From positions 377,230-434,863 of the forward strand of contig NZ_MJGI01000025.1 in assembly GCF_001864835.1 (NCBI RefSeq): 57,634 bases of DNA. The letters run 5' to 3'. This DNA comes from Curtobacterium sp. MCBA15_001. Its GTDB lineage: Bacteria > Actinomycetota > Actinomycetes > Actinomycetales > Microbacteriaceae. Shown here piece after piece: positions 8,266-15,910 of the stretch. The notes beneath the pieces were generated by a model. It saw only the letters and a list, made by a program, of their open reading frames with translations, did not search any database and had not been told where the DNA came from. The translations under genes and the position numbers were made by a program. Numbering within the stretch: position 1 is the first letter of the stretch; each line of letters starts with the position of its first letter.

Positions 8266-9021
8266 CTACATGCTCGGGTCGGCGCTCCGGTGCGGCCATC
8301 GCGGGTCCGCGACGAAGGCCGGATCGCGTTGCTTCCGCATGTACTCCTGGAACGACGTGGCCTGGTCGGCGCACCACGCGACCTGCTTGCGGTGCAGCTG
8401 TTCGGCCGAGACGGACAGCTCGTCGGGGAACCGTGCGGCGATGGCCTGGGCGACCCGGCCTGCGGCGATCGCGTCGGCGCCGGCGTCGTGGGCGTCGAAG
8501 AGCTCGACGCCGTACAGCGCGGCCGCGGCCTCGAGCGTGCGCTTGCCCTTGCGGTAGGTGTCGAGCGCCTTGTCGATGACGAGCGGGTCGACGACGTTGC
8601 CGATGACCGGCGACGCGATGCCGTGGCGCCGCGCCTCTCGGTCGAGCAGCGTCAGGTCGTACGGGGCGTTGTAGATCACGAGCGGGATGCCCCGGGCGAA
8701 CACGGCCTCGACCGCGGCGACGATCTCGGCGACGACCTCGGCAGCGGGGCGCCCCTCGGCGCGGGCACGTTCGGTGCTGATGCCGTGCACGGCCGACGCC
8801 TGCTCGGGGATCGGGACACCGGGGTCGGCGAGCCAGGAGCCCTCGACGATGCTGCGGCCCGTCATGTCGATGAGGCCGACGTGCGCGGTGACGATCCGGG
8901 CGGTCTCGACGTCGATGCCGGTGGTCTCGAGGTCGAAGACCCCCAGCGCGTGCCACCAGGGCCGGGTCGAGAGGTCCTGGGCCGGGGATGGCGGGTCGAG
9001 CTGCGCGGTGGGGAACGTCAC
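8266..9021 (-). CDS. DnaQ-like 3'-5' exonuclease domain protein
   Basis: DEDDh exonuclease fold: Exo I motif GVFDLETTGIDVETARIV, Exo II around VIYNAPYDLTLLDREA and Exo III with DAHDAGADAIA, where His precedes the final Asp. It is about 250 residues, matching free-standing actinobacterial epsilon-like exonucleases rather than a PolC domain. I chose the GTG at 9021, just before FPTAQLDPP; an in-frame start at 9063 would add 14 residues resembling no family N-terminus. It is a single gene on the minus strand, 72 bases beyond the Ter operon start. The likely role is processing of DNA or RNA ends; the substrate is unknown. Confidence 0.88.
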   Translation of the reverse strand: MTFPTAQLDPPSPAQDLSTRPWWHALGVFDLETTGIDVETARIVTAHVGLIDMTGRSIVEGSWLADPGVPIPEQASAVHGISTERARAEGRPAAEVVAEIVAAVEAVFARGIPLVIYNAPYDLTLLDREARRHGIASPVIGNVVDPLVIDKALDTYRKGKRTLEAAAALYGVELFDAHDAGADAIAAGRVAQAIAARFPDELSVSAEQLHRKQVAWCADQATSFQEYMRKQRDPAFVADPRWPHRSADPSM

Positions 9022-9072
9022 GCGGGTCAGGCTAGCCCGCCGCACCGACACACCCCGCCGCACGCGCCGGGG

Positions 9073-9187
9073 TCAGGCGTTCGGCGCGGCTCCGACGTGC
9101 AGCCAGGTGAACGACTGCGTGCCGAGCGCGGCTACGCGTTCGGCACCGCGCCGACGTGCAGCCAGTAGAACGACTGCGTGCCGAGCG
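9073..9187 (-). repeat. Duplicated 3' end of treS (copy after the stop at 9073-9128, true end at 9132-9187)
   Basis: The last 56 bases of treS recur immediately after its stop codon with a 59-base period and about 86% identity. On the minus strand the true end reads LGTQSFYWLHVGAVPNA then TAG; the extra copy reads LGTQSFTWLHVGAAPNA then TGA. Most differences are synonymous third positions or conservative changes, so both copies look as if they evolved under coding selection. The period is not a multiple of three, so the second copy cannot be a read-through extension in frame. Confidence 0.9.
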
Positions 9188-10844
9188 TCAGCGTCACCTT
9201 GCCGTCGTCGTCGAAGGACGGGAACGAGCTGCCGCCGAACAGGTCGTAGAGCGGTCGACCGGCGAACTCCGGCGCGTGGATCGTCGTCGTGGTCGGGTTG
9301 ACCGTGAACGAGAACACGCAGAGGACGTCCTCGGCCGAGGGGCCGAACTGCGTACCCGTGCCCTCCCACGACCGGACGAACGCCAGCACGCTCTCGTTGT
9401 CGGTGTCCTGGACCGCGAGCGTGCCCATGCCGAACACCGGGTGGGCCTTCCGCACGTGGATCACGTTGCGCACCCAGTGCAGCAGGGAGCGGGACTGGGC
9501 GAGCTGCGCCTCGACGTTGACCTGCGCGTAGTTGTAGACCAGCGACTGCACCACGGGCAGGTAGAGCTTGCCGGGGTCGGCGGTCGAGAACCCGGCGTTG
9601 CGGTCCGGCGTCCACTGCATCGGCGTGCGCGACGAGTCCCGGTCCGGCAGCCAGATGTTGTCGCCCATCCCGATCTCGTCGCCGTAGTACAGGAACGGCG
9701 AGCCCGGCAGCGAGAACAGCAGCGCGTGGATGAGTTCGAGTTCGGCGCGGGAGTTGTCCAGCAGCGGGGCCAGCCGGCGGCGGATGCCGATGTTCGAGCG
9801 CATCCGCGGGTCGTAGCCGTACCAGCCGTACATCGCCTGGCGGTACTCCTCGCTGACCATCTCCAGCGTCAGCTCGTCGTGGTTGCGGAGGAACACGCCC
9901 CACGCGGCCGAGGACGGCACGTCGAGGGTCTCCGACAGGATCGCCTTGAGCTCCGAGGCGTGCTGGGCCCGCAGCGAGTAGAAGATCCGGGGCATGACCG
10001 GGAAGTCGAACGCCATGTGGCACTCGGGCTCCTCGTCGGTCCCGAAGAACGCCGCCGTCTCGCGGGGCCACTGGTTCGCCTCCGCCAGCAGCACACGCCC
10101 GGGGTACTCGTCGTCGACCATCGAGCGGAGCTTCTTGATGAACTCGTGTGTCTCCGGCTCGCCCTCACCGTTGCCGTCCTCGGACTGGAACAGGTACGGG
10201 ATCGCGTCGAGGCGCAGCCCGTCCACGCCCATGTCGAGCCAGTGCCGCACGACGTCGTACACGGCCTCGACCACGGCGGGGTTCTCGTAGTTCAGGTCGG
10301 GCTGGTGCGAGAAGAACCGGTGGAAGAAGAACTGTCGGCGGACCGGGTCGAACGTCCAGTTCGACTCCTCGGTGTCGACGAAGATGATGCGGATGTTCGC
10401 GTAGTCCTCGTCGGTGTCGCGCCACACGTAGAAGTCGCCGTAGGGGCCGTCCGGGTCCTCGCGGGACTGCTGGAACCACTCGTGCTGGTCGGACGTGTGG
10501 TTGATCACCATGTCGATGACGATGCGCATGTTCCGCTCGTGCGCCTTGGTGACGAGTTCGCGGAAGTCGTCGAGGGTGCCGAACTCGGGCAGGATCGCCT
10601 TGTAGTCGGCGATGTCGTACCCGCCGTCGCGCATCGGCGAGCGGAAGAACGGCGGCAGCCAGAGGGCGTCGACGCCGAGCCACTGCAGGTAGTCGAGCTT
10701 GCCGATGACGCCCTGCAGATCGCCGATCCCGTCACCGTTCGAGTCGACGAACGACCGGATCATGCACTCGTAGAACACCGAGCGCTTGTACCACTGCGGG
10801 TCGAGGGTGAGTCCGGGCAGCTGGATCGGGGCTGTGAAGGTCAA
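9132..10844 (-). CDS. treS: Trehalose synthase (maltose alpha-D-glucosyltransferase), GH13
   Basis: A 570-residue GH13 enzyme that interconverts maltose and trehalose in the cytoplasm. It has KRSVFYECMIRSFVDSNGDG near the start, MVINHTSDQHEWF (region I), the nucleophile in VDGLRLDAIPYLF, the acid/base in VLLAEANQWP and FLRNHDELTLEM (region IV), followed by the GWYGYDPRMRSNIGIRRRLAPLL block diagnostic of TreS. The family start is near LTFTAPIQLPGLTLDP, and a TTG at 10844 preceded by GAGGAG at suitable spacing is the best initiator; longer in-frame extensions are not family-like. It is divergent from the alpha/beta hydrolase gene, with 96 bases between starts. The 3' end has a duplicated remnant beyond the stop. 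Confidence 0.95.
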   Translation of the reverse strand: MTFTAPIQLPGLTLDPQWYKRSVFYECMIRSFVDSNGDGIGDLQGVIGKLDYLQWLGVDALWLPPFFRSPMRDGGYDIADYKAILPEFGTLDDFRELVTKAHERNMRIVIDMVINHTSDQHEWFQQSREDPDGPYGDFYVWRDTDEDYANIRIIFVDTEESNWTFDPVRRQFFFHRFFSHQPDLNYENPAVVEAVYDVVRHWLDMGVDGLRLDAIPYLFQSEDGNGEGEPETHEFIKKLRSMVDDEYPGRVLLAEANQWPRETAAFFGTDEEPECHMAFDFPVMPRIFYSLRAQHASELKAILSETLDVPSSAAWGVFLRNHDELTLEMVSEEYRQAMYGWYGYDPRMRSNIGIRRRLAPLLDNSRAELELIHALLFSLPGSPFLYYGDEIGMGDNIWLPDRDSSRTPMQWTPDRNAGFSTADPGKLYLPVVQSLVYNYAQVNVEAQLAQSRSLLHWVRNVIHVRKAHPVFGMGTLAVQDTDNESVLAFVRSWEGTGTQFGPSAEDVLCVFSFTVNPTTTTIHAPEFAGRPLYDLFGGSSFPSFDDDGKVTLTLGTQSFYWLHVGAVPNA

Positions 10845-10927
10845 CCGTGCTCCTCGTCGAAGGCGAGCGGACCGGACGAAGCGACCCGCTCCGGACACGA
10901 TAGGCGGATGCTCCCGAGTGCGTTCCA

Positions 10928-10933
10928 TAGACT
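10928..10933 (+). promoter_or_regulatory. Candidate -10 box TAGACT for a leaderless hydrolase transcript
   Basis: TAGACT ends seven bases before the ATG at 10941, the spacing expected if transcription starts at or next to the start codon. No ribosome site lies between. This supports 10941 over the in-frame ATG at 10908, which lies upstream of this box. Confidence 0.5.
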
Positions 10934-10940
10934 GGCGCGG

Positions 10941-11969
10941 ATGCACCCGCCGGTCCTGTCCCCGTACGCGTCGCTGATGGCTGCGACGCCCGTCGTGCAC
11001 CGTGCCGTCGAGGTCGACGGCCGCACCACCCACTTCTGGGAGTACGGCCCGTCGGACGCCACCCAGACCGTGCTGGCGGTCCACGGGTTCCGTGGTGACC
11101 ACCACGGGCTCGAGTCGATCGCGGCGCACCTGACCGGCGTCCGGGTGATCGTGCCGGACCTGCCCGGCTTCGGTTCCTCGGACCCGCTCCCGGTGTCCGA
11201 CGTCGACGGCTACGTGGGGTGGCTGCGCGCGTTCCACGACCGGCTCGGGCTCGACCGCGGCACCGTCGTCCTCGGGCACTCGTTCGGTTCGATCGTCGTC
11301 TCGGCCGCGGTCGCCGACGGCCTGGACACCCGGTTGCTCGTCCTGGTCAACCCGATCGCCGCGCCCGCGCTGCAGGGGCCGCGAGCGATCGGCACCGGCA
11401 TCGCGATCGCGTACTACCGCGCCGGTGCCGCCCTGCCGCGCCCGCTCGGGCTCGGCATCCTGCGCAACCGCGGCATCGTCCGTGCGATGAGCGTCGCGAT
11501 GCTGAAGTCGCACGACCCGGCGATGCGTCGGTGGGTGCACGACCAGCACGACCGCTACTTCTCCGCCTTCGCGAACCGCACGAGTGTCCTCGAGGCGTTC
11601 CGGACCTCCGTCACGCACGACGTGTCCGAGTACGCCGACCGCATCCGGGTGCCCGTGCTGCTCGTCGCGGCCGAGCGCGACGACATCACCGCGTTGCCGG
11701 AACAGCGTGCGCTGGCGGCACGGCTGCACGACGCCGAGCTCGTCGTCGTGCCGGAGGTCGGGCACCTGGTGCACTACGAGACGCCTGCCGCCGCGGCCGA
11801 CGCGACCCTGCGGCGCATGGCCGACCCCGTGCGGAAGGCGCCGCGCGCCGCGAAGCCGAGCCGGGCCTCCCGTCCGAAACGGACGACGGAACCGAAACGG
11901 ACGACGGAACCGAAGCGACCGACGGAACCGAAACGGACGACGGAACCGAAGCCTGGGGACCCCTCGTGA
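10941..11969 (+). CDS. Alpha/beta-fold hydrolase with repetitive basic tail
   Basis: A 342-residue alpha/beta hydrolase. The oxyanion strand is VLAVHGFRGDHHG, the nucleophile elbow is VVLGHSFGS (Ser), the acid is in LLVAAERDDITALPEQ (Asp) and the His is in VPEVGHLVHYE, so the triad is complete. A lid-like helical insert lies near residues 140-215. The last about 45 residues are a low-complexity Lys/Arg/Thr/Glu/Pro tail with the hexapeptide KRTTEP repeated four times. The gene overlaps the glycosyltransferase by four bases (GTGA), so the two are translationally coupled and may act on a common lipid or glycan. The substrate is unknown. Confidence 0.85.
   Translation: MHPPVLSPYASLMAATPVVHRAVEVDGRTTHFWEYGPSDATQTVLAVHGFRGDHHGLESIAAHLTGVRVIVPDLPGFGSSDPLPVSDVDGYVGWLRAFHDRLGLDRGTVVLGHSFGSIVVSAAVADGLDTRLLVLVNPIAAPALQGPRAIGTGIAIAYYRAGAALPRPLGLGILRNRGIVRAMSVAMLKSHDPAMRRWVHDQHDRYFSAFANRTSVLEAFRTSVTHDVSEYADRIRVPVLLVAAERDDITALPEQRALAARLHDAELVVVPEVGHLVHYETPAAAADATLRRMADPVRKAPRAAKPSRASRPKRTTEPKRTTEPKRPTEPKRTTEPKPGDPS
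11876..11947 (+). repeat. 18-bp tandem repeat (four units) at the 3' end of the hydrolase gene
   Basis: Four 18-base units (11876, 11894, 11912 and 11930) encode KRTTEP-type hexapeptides; units 1, 2 and 4 are identical and unit 3 differs at two bases. The repeat keeps the frame and gives the protein a basic, probably disordered tail just before the overlapping start of the next gene. Confidence 0.9.
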
Positions 11970-13042
11970 ACCGCCTGCGGATCGGGATCGACTGCCGGTA
12001 CGTCCGGATCGGCCGGCACGACGGCATCAGCCGCTTCACGGCCGGCGTCGTCGCGCACCTGCCGGACCGCCACGACGTCGTCCTGCTGGTCCACGACGAG
12101 CGGCAACTTGCGTCGCTGCCCGCGCACCTGCCGTGGGAACTGGTGCCGGCGCCGACCGAGCCGGGGGAGCCGTTCGTCGCCCGCCACGTGAACCGCCTGG
12201 GGCTGGACGCGGTGTTCTCGCCGATGCAGACCATGGGTTCCCGTGGCCGCGACTACGCCCTCGTGCTGACCCTGCACGACCTGATCTACTACCGGAACCG
12301 CACGCCTCCGCGGGAGTTCTCCTGGCCGATCCGGCTCGGGTGGCGTGCGTTCCACCTGGCCTGGTGGCCACAGCGGATGCTGCTGAACGGTGCCGACGGC
12401 GTCGTGACGGTGTCCGAGACGACGGCCGGGCTGATCGCGGAGCACCGCCTGACCAGGCGCCCGGTCACGGTCGCCTACAACGCCGCCGACCCCGCCGCGG
12501 TCCGTCCCGCTGACGGACCGCGCGAGCACTTGCTCGTGTACATGGGGTCGTTCATGCCCTACAAGAACGTCGAGACGCTCGCCGCGGCGCTGCCGCTGCT
12601 CGGCGCGGACTGGACGCTGCACTGCATGTCCCGCGTGTCCGACGCGGACCGGTCACGCCTCGATGTGCTCGCGCCGGGGATGATCGTGTTCCACGACGGC
12701 GCCTCCGACCAGGAGTACCTCGCCACGCTGCGGTCCGCCACGGCGCTGGTGACGGCCTCGTACGACGAGGGCTTCGGCATCCCGTTGGTCGAGTCGATGG
12801 GCGTCGGCACGCCGGTGGCGGTCAGCGACGTCCCGATCTTCCGCGAGATCGGCGGGGACGTCGCCGAGTACTTCGACCCGTCGTCGCCGTCCGCCGTCGC
12901 GGCAGCGGTCCGCCGCCTGGAGGCCCGGTGGCCGTCCGCCTCGCAGGCGTCGGTCGCGCAGGCGGCAAGGTTCCGGTGGGCGGACTCGGCCGAGCGCGTG
13001 CTGCAGGCGGTCGAGCGGGCGGTCGCGGACCGCGCACGCTGA
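11966..13042 (+). CDS. Glycosyltransferase, GT4-type (GT-B fold)
   Basis: A 358-residue GT-B enzyme. The N-terminal half has RIGIDCRYVRIGRHDGISRF (glycine-rich acceptor-side loop) and VLTLHDLIYY. The C-terminal half has VYMGSFMPYKNVETL (start of the donor-binding domain) and ASYDEGFGIPLVESMGVGTP, the GT4 EX7E motif that binds the nucleotide-sugar. The GTG start overlaps the hydrolase stop by four bases. There is no membrane segment or signal peptide, so it is cytoplasmic. It probably transfers a sugar to a lipid or polysaccharide intermediate; donor and acceptor are not readable. Confidence 0.9.
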   Translation: MNRLRIGIDCRYVRIGRHDGISRFTAGVVAHLPDRHDVVLLVHDERQLASLPAHLPWELVPAPTEPGEPFVARHVNRLGLDAVFSPMQTMGSRGRDYALVLTLHDLIYYRNRTPPREFSWPIRLGWRAFHLAWWPQRMLLNGADGVVTVSETTAGLIAEHRLTRRPVTVAYNAADPAAVRPADGPREHLLVYMGSFMPYKNVETLAAALPLLGADWTLHCMSRVSDADRSRLDVLAPGMIVFHDGASDQEYLATLRSATALVTASYDEGFGIPLVESMGVGTPVAVSDVPIFREIGGDVAEYFDPSSPSAVAAAVRRLEARWPSASQASVAQAARFRWADSAERVLQAVERAVADRAR

Positions 13043-13081
13043 GCTGCGGTCCGGTCCGGCGCGCTGCCGCGGGCTCGGTCG

Positions 13082-13133
13082 TCAGCTGCGGACGGTCGTG
13101 CCGTGCGCTCCGTGCTCAGCTGCGGGCGGTCGT
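13082..13133 (-). repeat. Partial copy of the 3' end of the next gene beyond its stop
   Basis: The last 18 bases of the DUF6286-like gene (13116-13133, minus strand: TTARS then TGA) recur at 13082-13099 with one change (TTVRS then TGA), 34 bases downstream. It is short, but is the same arrangement as at treS. Confidence 0.6.
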
Positions 13134-13874
13134 CACGGTGACCGCTGCTCCGGGGAAGACCCGCTGCACGGCCTCGGTCGCCTGGGCCTGCACAGCGGCG
13201 ACGTCGACCCCGGTCGCGGCGGTCTCGACGGACACCGACTGGTCGGCCGGTGCGTCCGAGCGTCCGGCGCTGCGCTCGGTCCAGACACAACGCACCTGCT
13301 CGACCCCCGCGATGCCGGAGAGCTGGCGGCCGAGCTCGAGACGCTGTCGGGTCCGCGCCGCTGACGGCGAGACGCCGACGTCAACGGTGCCGAGGTCCGC
13401 AACCGCCCAGACGTGCACGCCGGTCCCGCTGGCGTCCTTCGCCTCGGCGCTCAGCTGCTCGACGAGCGCCGTCTGACGCGCTGCGTCGAGGGACTCGGAC
13501 GCGGTGACCGTCGCGGTCACGTCGTAGCTGGTGAACGAGGTCTTGGTCGGGTCGGCCTCGCGGACCGCGGTCACGCCCTCGAGTGGCCGGGCGTCGGCGA
13601 CGAAGCCGTCGAGCGCGGCCTGCGGACGCGGGAACATCCCGCCGATCCCGTCCTGCACCCGACCCGTGATGGTGCCGAGCACGACCACGATGACGATCGC
13701 GACCACGACGACGCCAGCGAGCAGCAGCGACCACGAGCGGACGCGTTGCGGAGTCGTCCGGGTCGGGACCGATGCGGTGTCCGGCCCGAAGGCGCGACCG
13801 AGGTCGTCGTCCTCGTCCTCGTCGGCGATCCAGCCGCGATGCCGACCGTGTTCCCCCGGTCCGTCGGTGCTCAT
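13116..13874 (-). CDS. Single-pass membrane protein of unknown function (DUF6286-like)
   Basis: A 252-residue protein with an acidic N-terminus (IADEDEDDDLG), one transmembrane helix near residues 48-70 (LLLAGVVVVAIVIVVVLGTI) and a C-terminal domain outside the cytoplasm. That domain has two alternating alpha/beta repeats, seen as SYDVTATVTASESLDAARQ and VEQVRCVWTERSAGRSD. The layout resembles actinobacterial alkaline-shock-related proteins (DUF6286) often found near Asp23 genes, but no Asp23 gene is here. No catalytic motif is visible. It is convergent with the glycosyltransferase gene (73-base gap) and ends in a duplicated 3' tail. Function unknown. Confidence 0.65.
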   Translation of the reverse strand: MSTDGPGEHGRHRGWIADEDEDDDLGRAFGPDTASVPTRTTPQRVRSWSLLLAGVVVVAIVIVVVLGTITGRVQDGIGGMFPRPQAALDGFVADARPLEGVTAVREADPTKTSFTSYDVTATVTASESLDAARQTALVEQLSAEAKDASGTGVHVWAVADLGTVDVGVSPSAARTRQRLELGRQLSGIAGVEQVRCVWTERSAGRSDAPADQSVSVETAATGVDVAAVQAQATEAVQRVFPGAAVTVTTARS

Positions 13875-14047
13875 GTCGCCCCCTCACGTCGGTTCCGCCC
13901 CGGTGCCCGTGGGTTCGGCGACCGGTGCTGTGGATGCTAGTCCGGAGGCGCCGTCGGCCCCACGAGCACCAGGTTGCGATCCCACAACGACCTCGTCGCG
14001 TTCCGGGAGGGCAGCGATAGCGTTGTCGGTGACCGAGGGGGTCGATC

Positions 14048-14269
14048 GTGTCCGTCATCCTGTTCATCGCCGTGTTCTTCGTCGTCGTCATCGCCGTGGC
14101 GGTCGTCATCGCGGTGACCGCGTCCGTCCGTGCCCGTCGACTCCGCCACCTGGAGGACCCGCTGGCGCCCCGCTCGACCGGCCCCGACGGCGCGCGCGAG
14201 CTGGCCGAGGCGCAGGTCAAGGCGGCACGCGTGGACGGCGCGACGAGCTACCCCGGCGGACCGGTCTGA
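14048..14269 (+). CDS. Small single-pass membrane protein, unknown function
   Basis: 73 residues, with an N-terminal hydrophobic helix of about 24 residues (SVILFIAVFFVVVIAVAVVI) followed by a basic stretch (RARRLRH) and a hydrophilic tail. By the positive-inside rule the C-terminus is cytoplasmic. The GTG start has a GAGGGGG ribosome site, and a -10-like TAGCGT lies at 14018-14023. It is divergent from the DUF6286-like gene, and the two membrane proteins may be functionally linked. Not recognised further. Confidence 0.7.
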   Translation: MSVILFIAVFFVVVIAVAVVIAVTASVRARRLRHLEDPLAPRSTGPDGARELAEAQVKAARVDGATSYPGGPV

Positions 14270-14315
14270 CGGATCGGTCGATCCGTTCCGGAGACCGGTC
14301 GGTCCGGGTTCCGCG

Positions 14316-14954
14316 TCAGCTGCGGCGCTCGAGCGGGTTCTGGTAGTCGAAGGCGTACCGGCCGGGCGCGTCCGAGACGTCCTCGATCGGGTCGTCGAAC
14401 TCGACCAGCTCGGCGTGGAAGCGTTCCGGGTCCCATCGGAACGAGTGCACCGAGCCGTTGCGGATCGGGGTGCGGGCCCGGTCGGCCGTGCCCGGCGCGG
14501 CGGCGTTCACCACGCTGCGGATGACCGCGCCGTGCGTCGCCACCACGACGACGCCGCCGTCGAACCGGATGGCGACCTCGCCCAGCGTCTCGGTCACGCG
14601 CGCGAGCAGCGCGGCGCGGGACTCCCGCCCCGGGATCACGTCGTCCGGGTACTGCGCCAGCACCTCGTCGTCGGTCAGGCCCTCGGCGTCGCCGTAGGAC
14701 CGCTCGGCCAGCCCGGGGTAGGTGTCGGGCGCGGCGAGACCCAGGCGCTCCGCGATGATCGAGCCGGTCTCGTACGCGCGGGACAGCGGTGAGGCGACGA
14801 CCGCGTAGAACGTACGACGGGTCAGCAGCTGCGCGGTCTCGGCGGCCTGGCCCCGCCCGGTGTCGTTGAGCGGGATGTCGGTCGAACCCTGGATGCGGCG
14901 CTGCTTGTTCCAGTCGGTCTCGCCGTGCCGGACGAGGTACAGGTGGGTCGTCAC
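14316..14954 (-). CDS. Histidine phosphatase family protein (phosphoglycerate mutase-like)
   Basis: 212 residues. The catalytic RHG is in LYLVRHGETDWNKQRRIQG, the second Arg in VVASPLSRAYETG, the Glu in LAERSYGDAEGL and the second His in VVVVATHGAVIRSVV, so the phospho-His active site is complete. I chose the GTG at 14954, since the RHG sits about 10 residues from the N-terminus in this family. It follows the sirtuin gene with a seven-base gap and is probably co-transcribed. Cytoplasmic phosphatase; the substrate (sugar phosphate, nucleotide or cofactor) cannot be assigned. Confidence 0.9.
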   Translation of the reverse strand: MTTHLYLVRHGETDWNKQRRIQGSTDIPLNDTGRGQAAETAQLLTRRTFYAVVASPLSRAYETGSIIAERLGLAAPDTYPGLAERSYGDAEGLTDDEVLAQYPDDVIPGRESRAALLARVTETLGEVAIRFDGGVVVVATHGAVIRSVVNAAAPGTADRARTPIRNGSVHSFRWDPERFHAELVEFDDPIEDVSDAPGRYAFDYQNPLERRS

Positions 14955-14961
14955 AGGTCGA

Positions 14962-15816
14962 TCATGACAGAGCGAGCCGCGAGGCCAGCGCCTCGAGCGT
15001 CTCGGTGGTGCCCGCGTCGATCTTGACCGCCGCGCGCCGGTCGCTGCGGGTGGCACCGCGGTTGACGATGACGACGGGGTGCTTCCGCCGTGCGGCGTGG
15101 TCGACCAGCCGGACGCCGGAGTTCACCGTGAGCGAGGACCCGACCACGAGCAGCGCGTCGGCGTCCGCGACGATCGACACCGACTCGGCGAACTTCTCGG
15201 TGGGGACGAACTCGCCGAAGAAGACGACGTCGGGCTTGAGCACGCCGCCGCACACCGAGCAGTCCGGCACGACGAAGCGCTCGACCTCGGTGATCTCCAC
15301 GTCGCCGTCCGGCTGCAGTCGCACCGAGCCGGGTTCGTCGATCCAGGGGTTCAGCCCGTCGAGCGTCGCGGCGAGGTCGGCGCGGGCGAAGACCTGCCCG
15401 CACGTCAGGCACACCGCGCGGTCCATCGAGCCGTGGATCTCCACCACCCGGCGCGATCCCGCGCGCAGGTGCAGGCCGTCGACGTTCTGCGTGACCACAC
15501 CGGAGACGACTCCGGCGCGCTCGAGGTCGGCGAGCGCACGGTGCCCGGTGTTCGGGACGGCGGCGGCGAAGGTCCGCCACCCGAGGTGGGACCCGGCCCA
15601 GTAGCGCTGCCGCTTGGCTGGGTCGGACCGGAACTCCTGGAAGGTCATCGGCGTGCGCACGACCCGGCCGGCACCGCGGTAGTCGGGGATGCCCGAGTCG
15701 GTGCTGAGTCCGGCGCCGGAGAGCACGGCGATGCGCTTGCCGGAGAGCAGCTCGGCGACCCGGTCGAGGTCGTCGGTCGTCTCGGTCGCACCGCTCGTCG
15801 CGTCGCTCGTCGCCAT
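14962..15816 (-). CDS. Sir2-family NAD-dependent protein deacylase (sirtuin)
   Basis: 284 residues. NAD-binding GAGLSTDSGIPDYRG, catalytic TQNVDGLH followed by VEIHGSM, two zinc-binding Cys pairs (CLTC and CSVC), GVLKPDVVFFGE and VVGSSLTVNSG are all present. It lacks the Tyr/Arg pair typical of the desuccinylase class: after PDYRGAG comes RVVRTP. The likely role is removal of acyl groups from protein lysines with release of nicotinamide. The ATG at 15816 fits the family; upstream codons are not conserved-looking. It is divergent from the SpoU methylase gene (94 bases between starts) and leads into the histidine phosphatase. Confidence 0.94.
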   Translation of the reverse strand: MATSDATSGATETTDDLDRVAELLSGKRIAVLSGAGLSTDSGIPDYRGAGRVVRTPMTFQEFRSDPAKRQRYWAGSHLGWRTFAAAVPNTGHRALADLERAGVVSGVVTQNVDGLHLRAGSRRVVEIHGSMDRAVCLTCGQVFARADLAATLDGLNPWIDEPGSVRLQPDGDVEITEVERFVVPDCSVCGGVLKPDVVFFGEFVPTEKFAESVSIVADADALLVVGSSLTVNSGVRLVDHAARRKHPVVIVNRGATRSDRRAAVKIDAGTTETLEALASRLALS

Positions 15817-15910
15817 CGTGTCCACGGTACCCTCAACAGCCGACCGACCCCGCCCCTTCCCGTGCACACCGTGCCGCCGGTCGGGGCCTGAGACCAGAAC
15901 CGAGCCGCAC

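Noticed and set aside
10908..10940. ATG at 10908 as the start of the hydrolase
   Set aside because: It lies upstream of the TAGACT box and adds a poor N-terminus; 10941 fits the leaderless promoter.
10845..11774. Long in-frame N-terminal extension of treS
   Set aside because: The extension overlaps the hydrolase gene, has no family resemblance and lacks a ribosome site; the TTG at 10844 has GAGGAG upstream.
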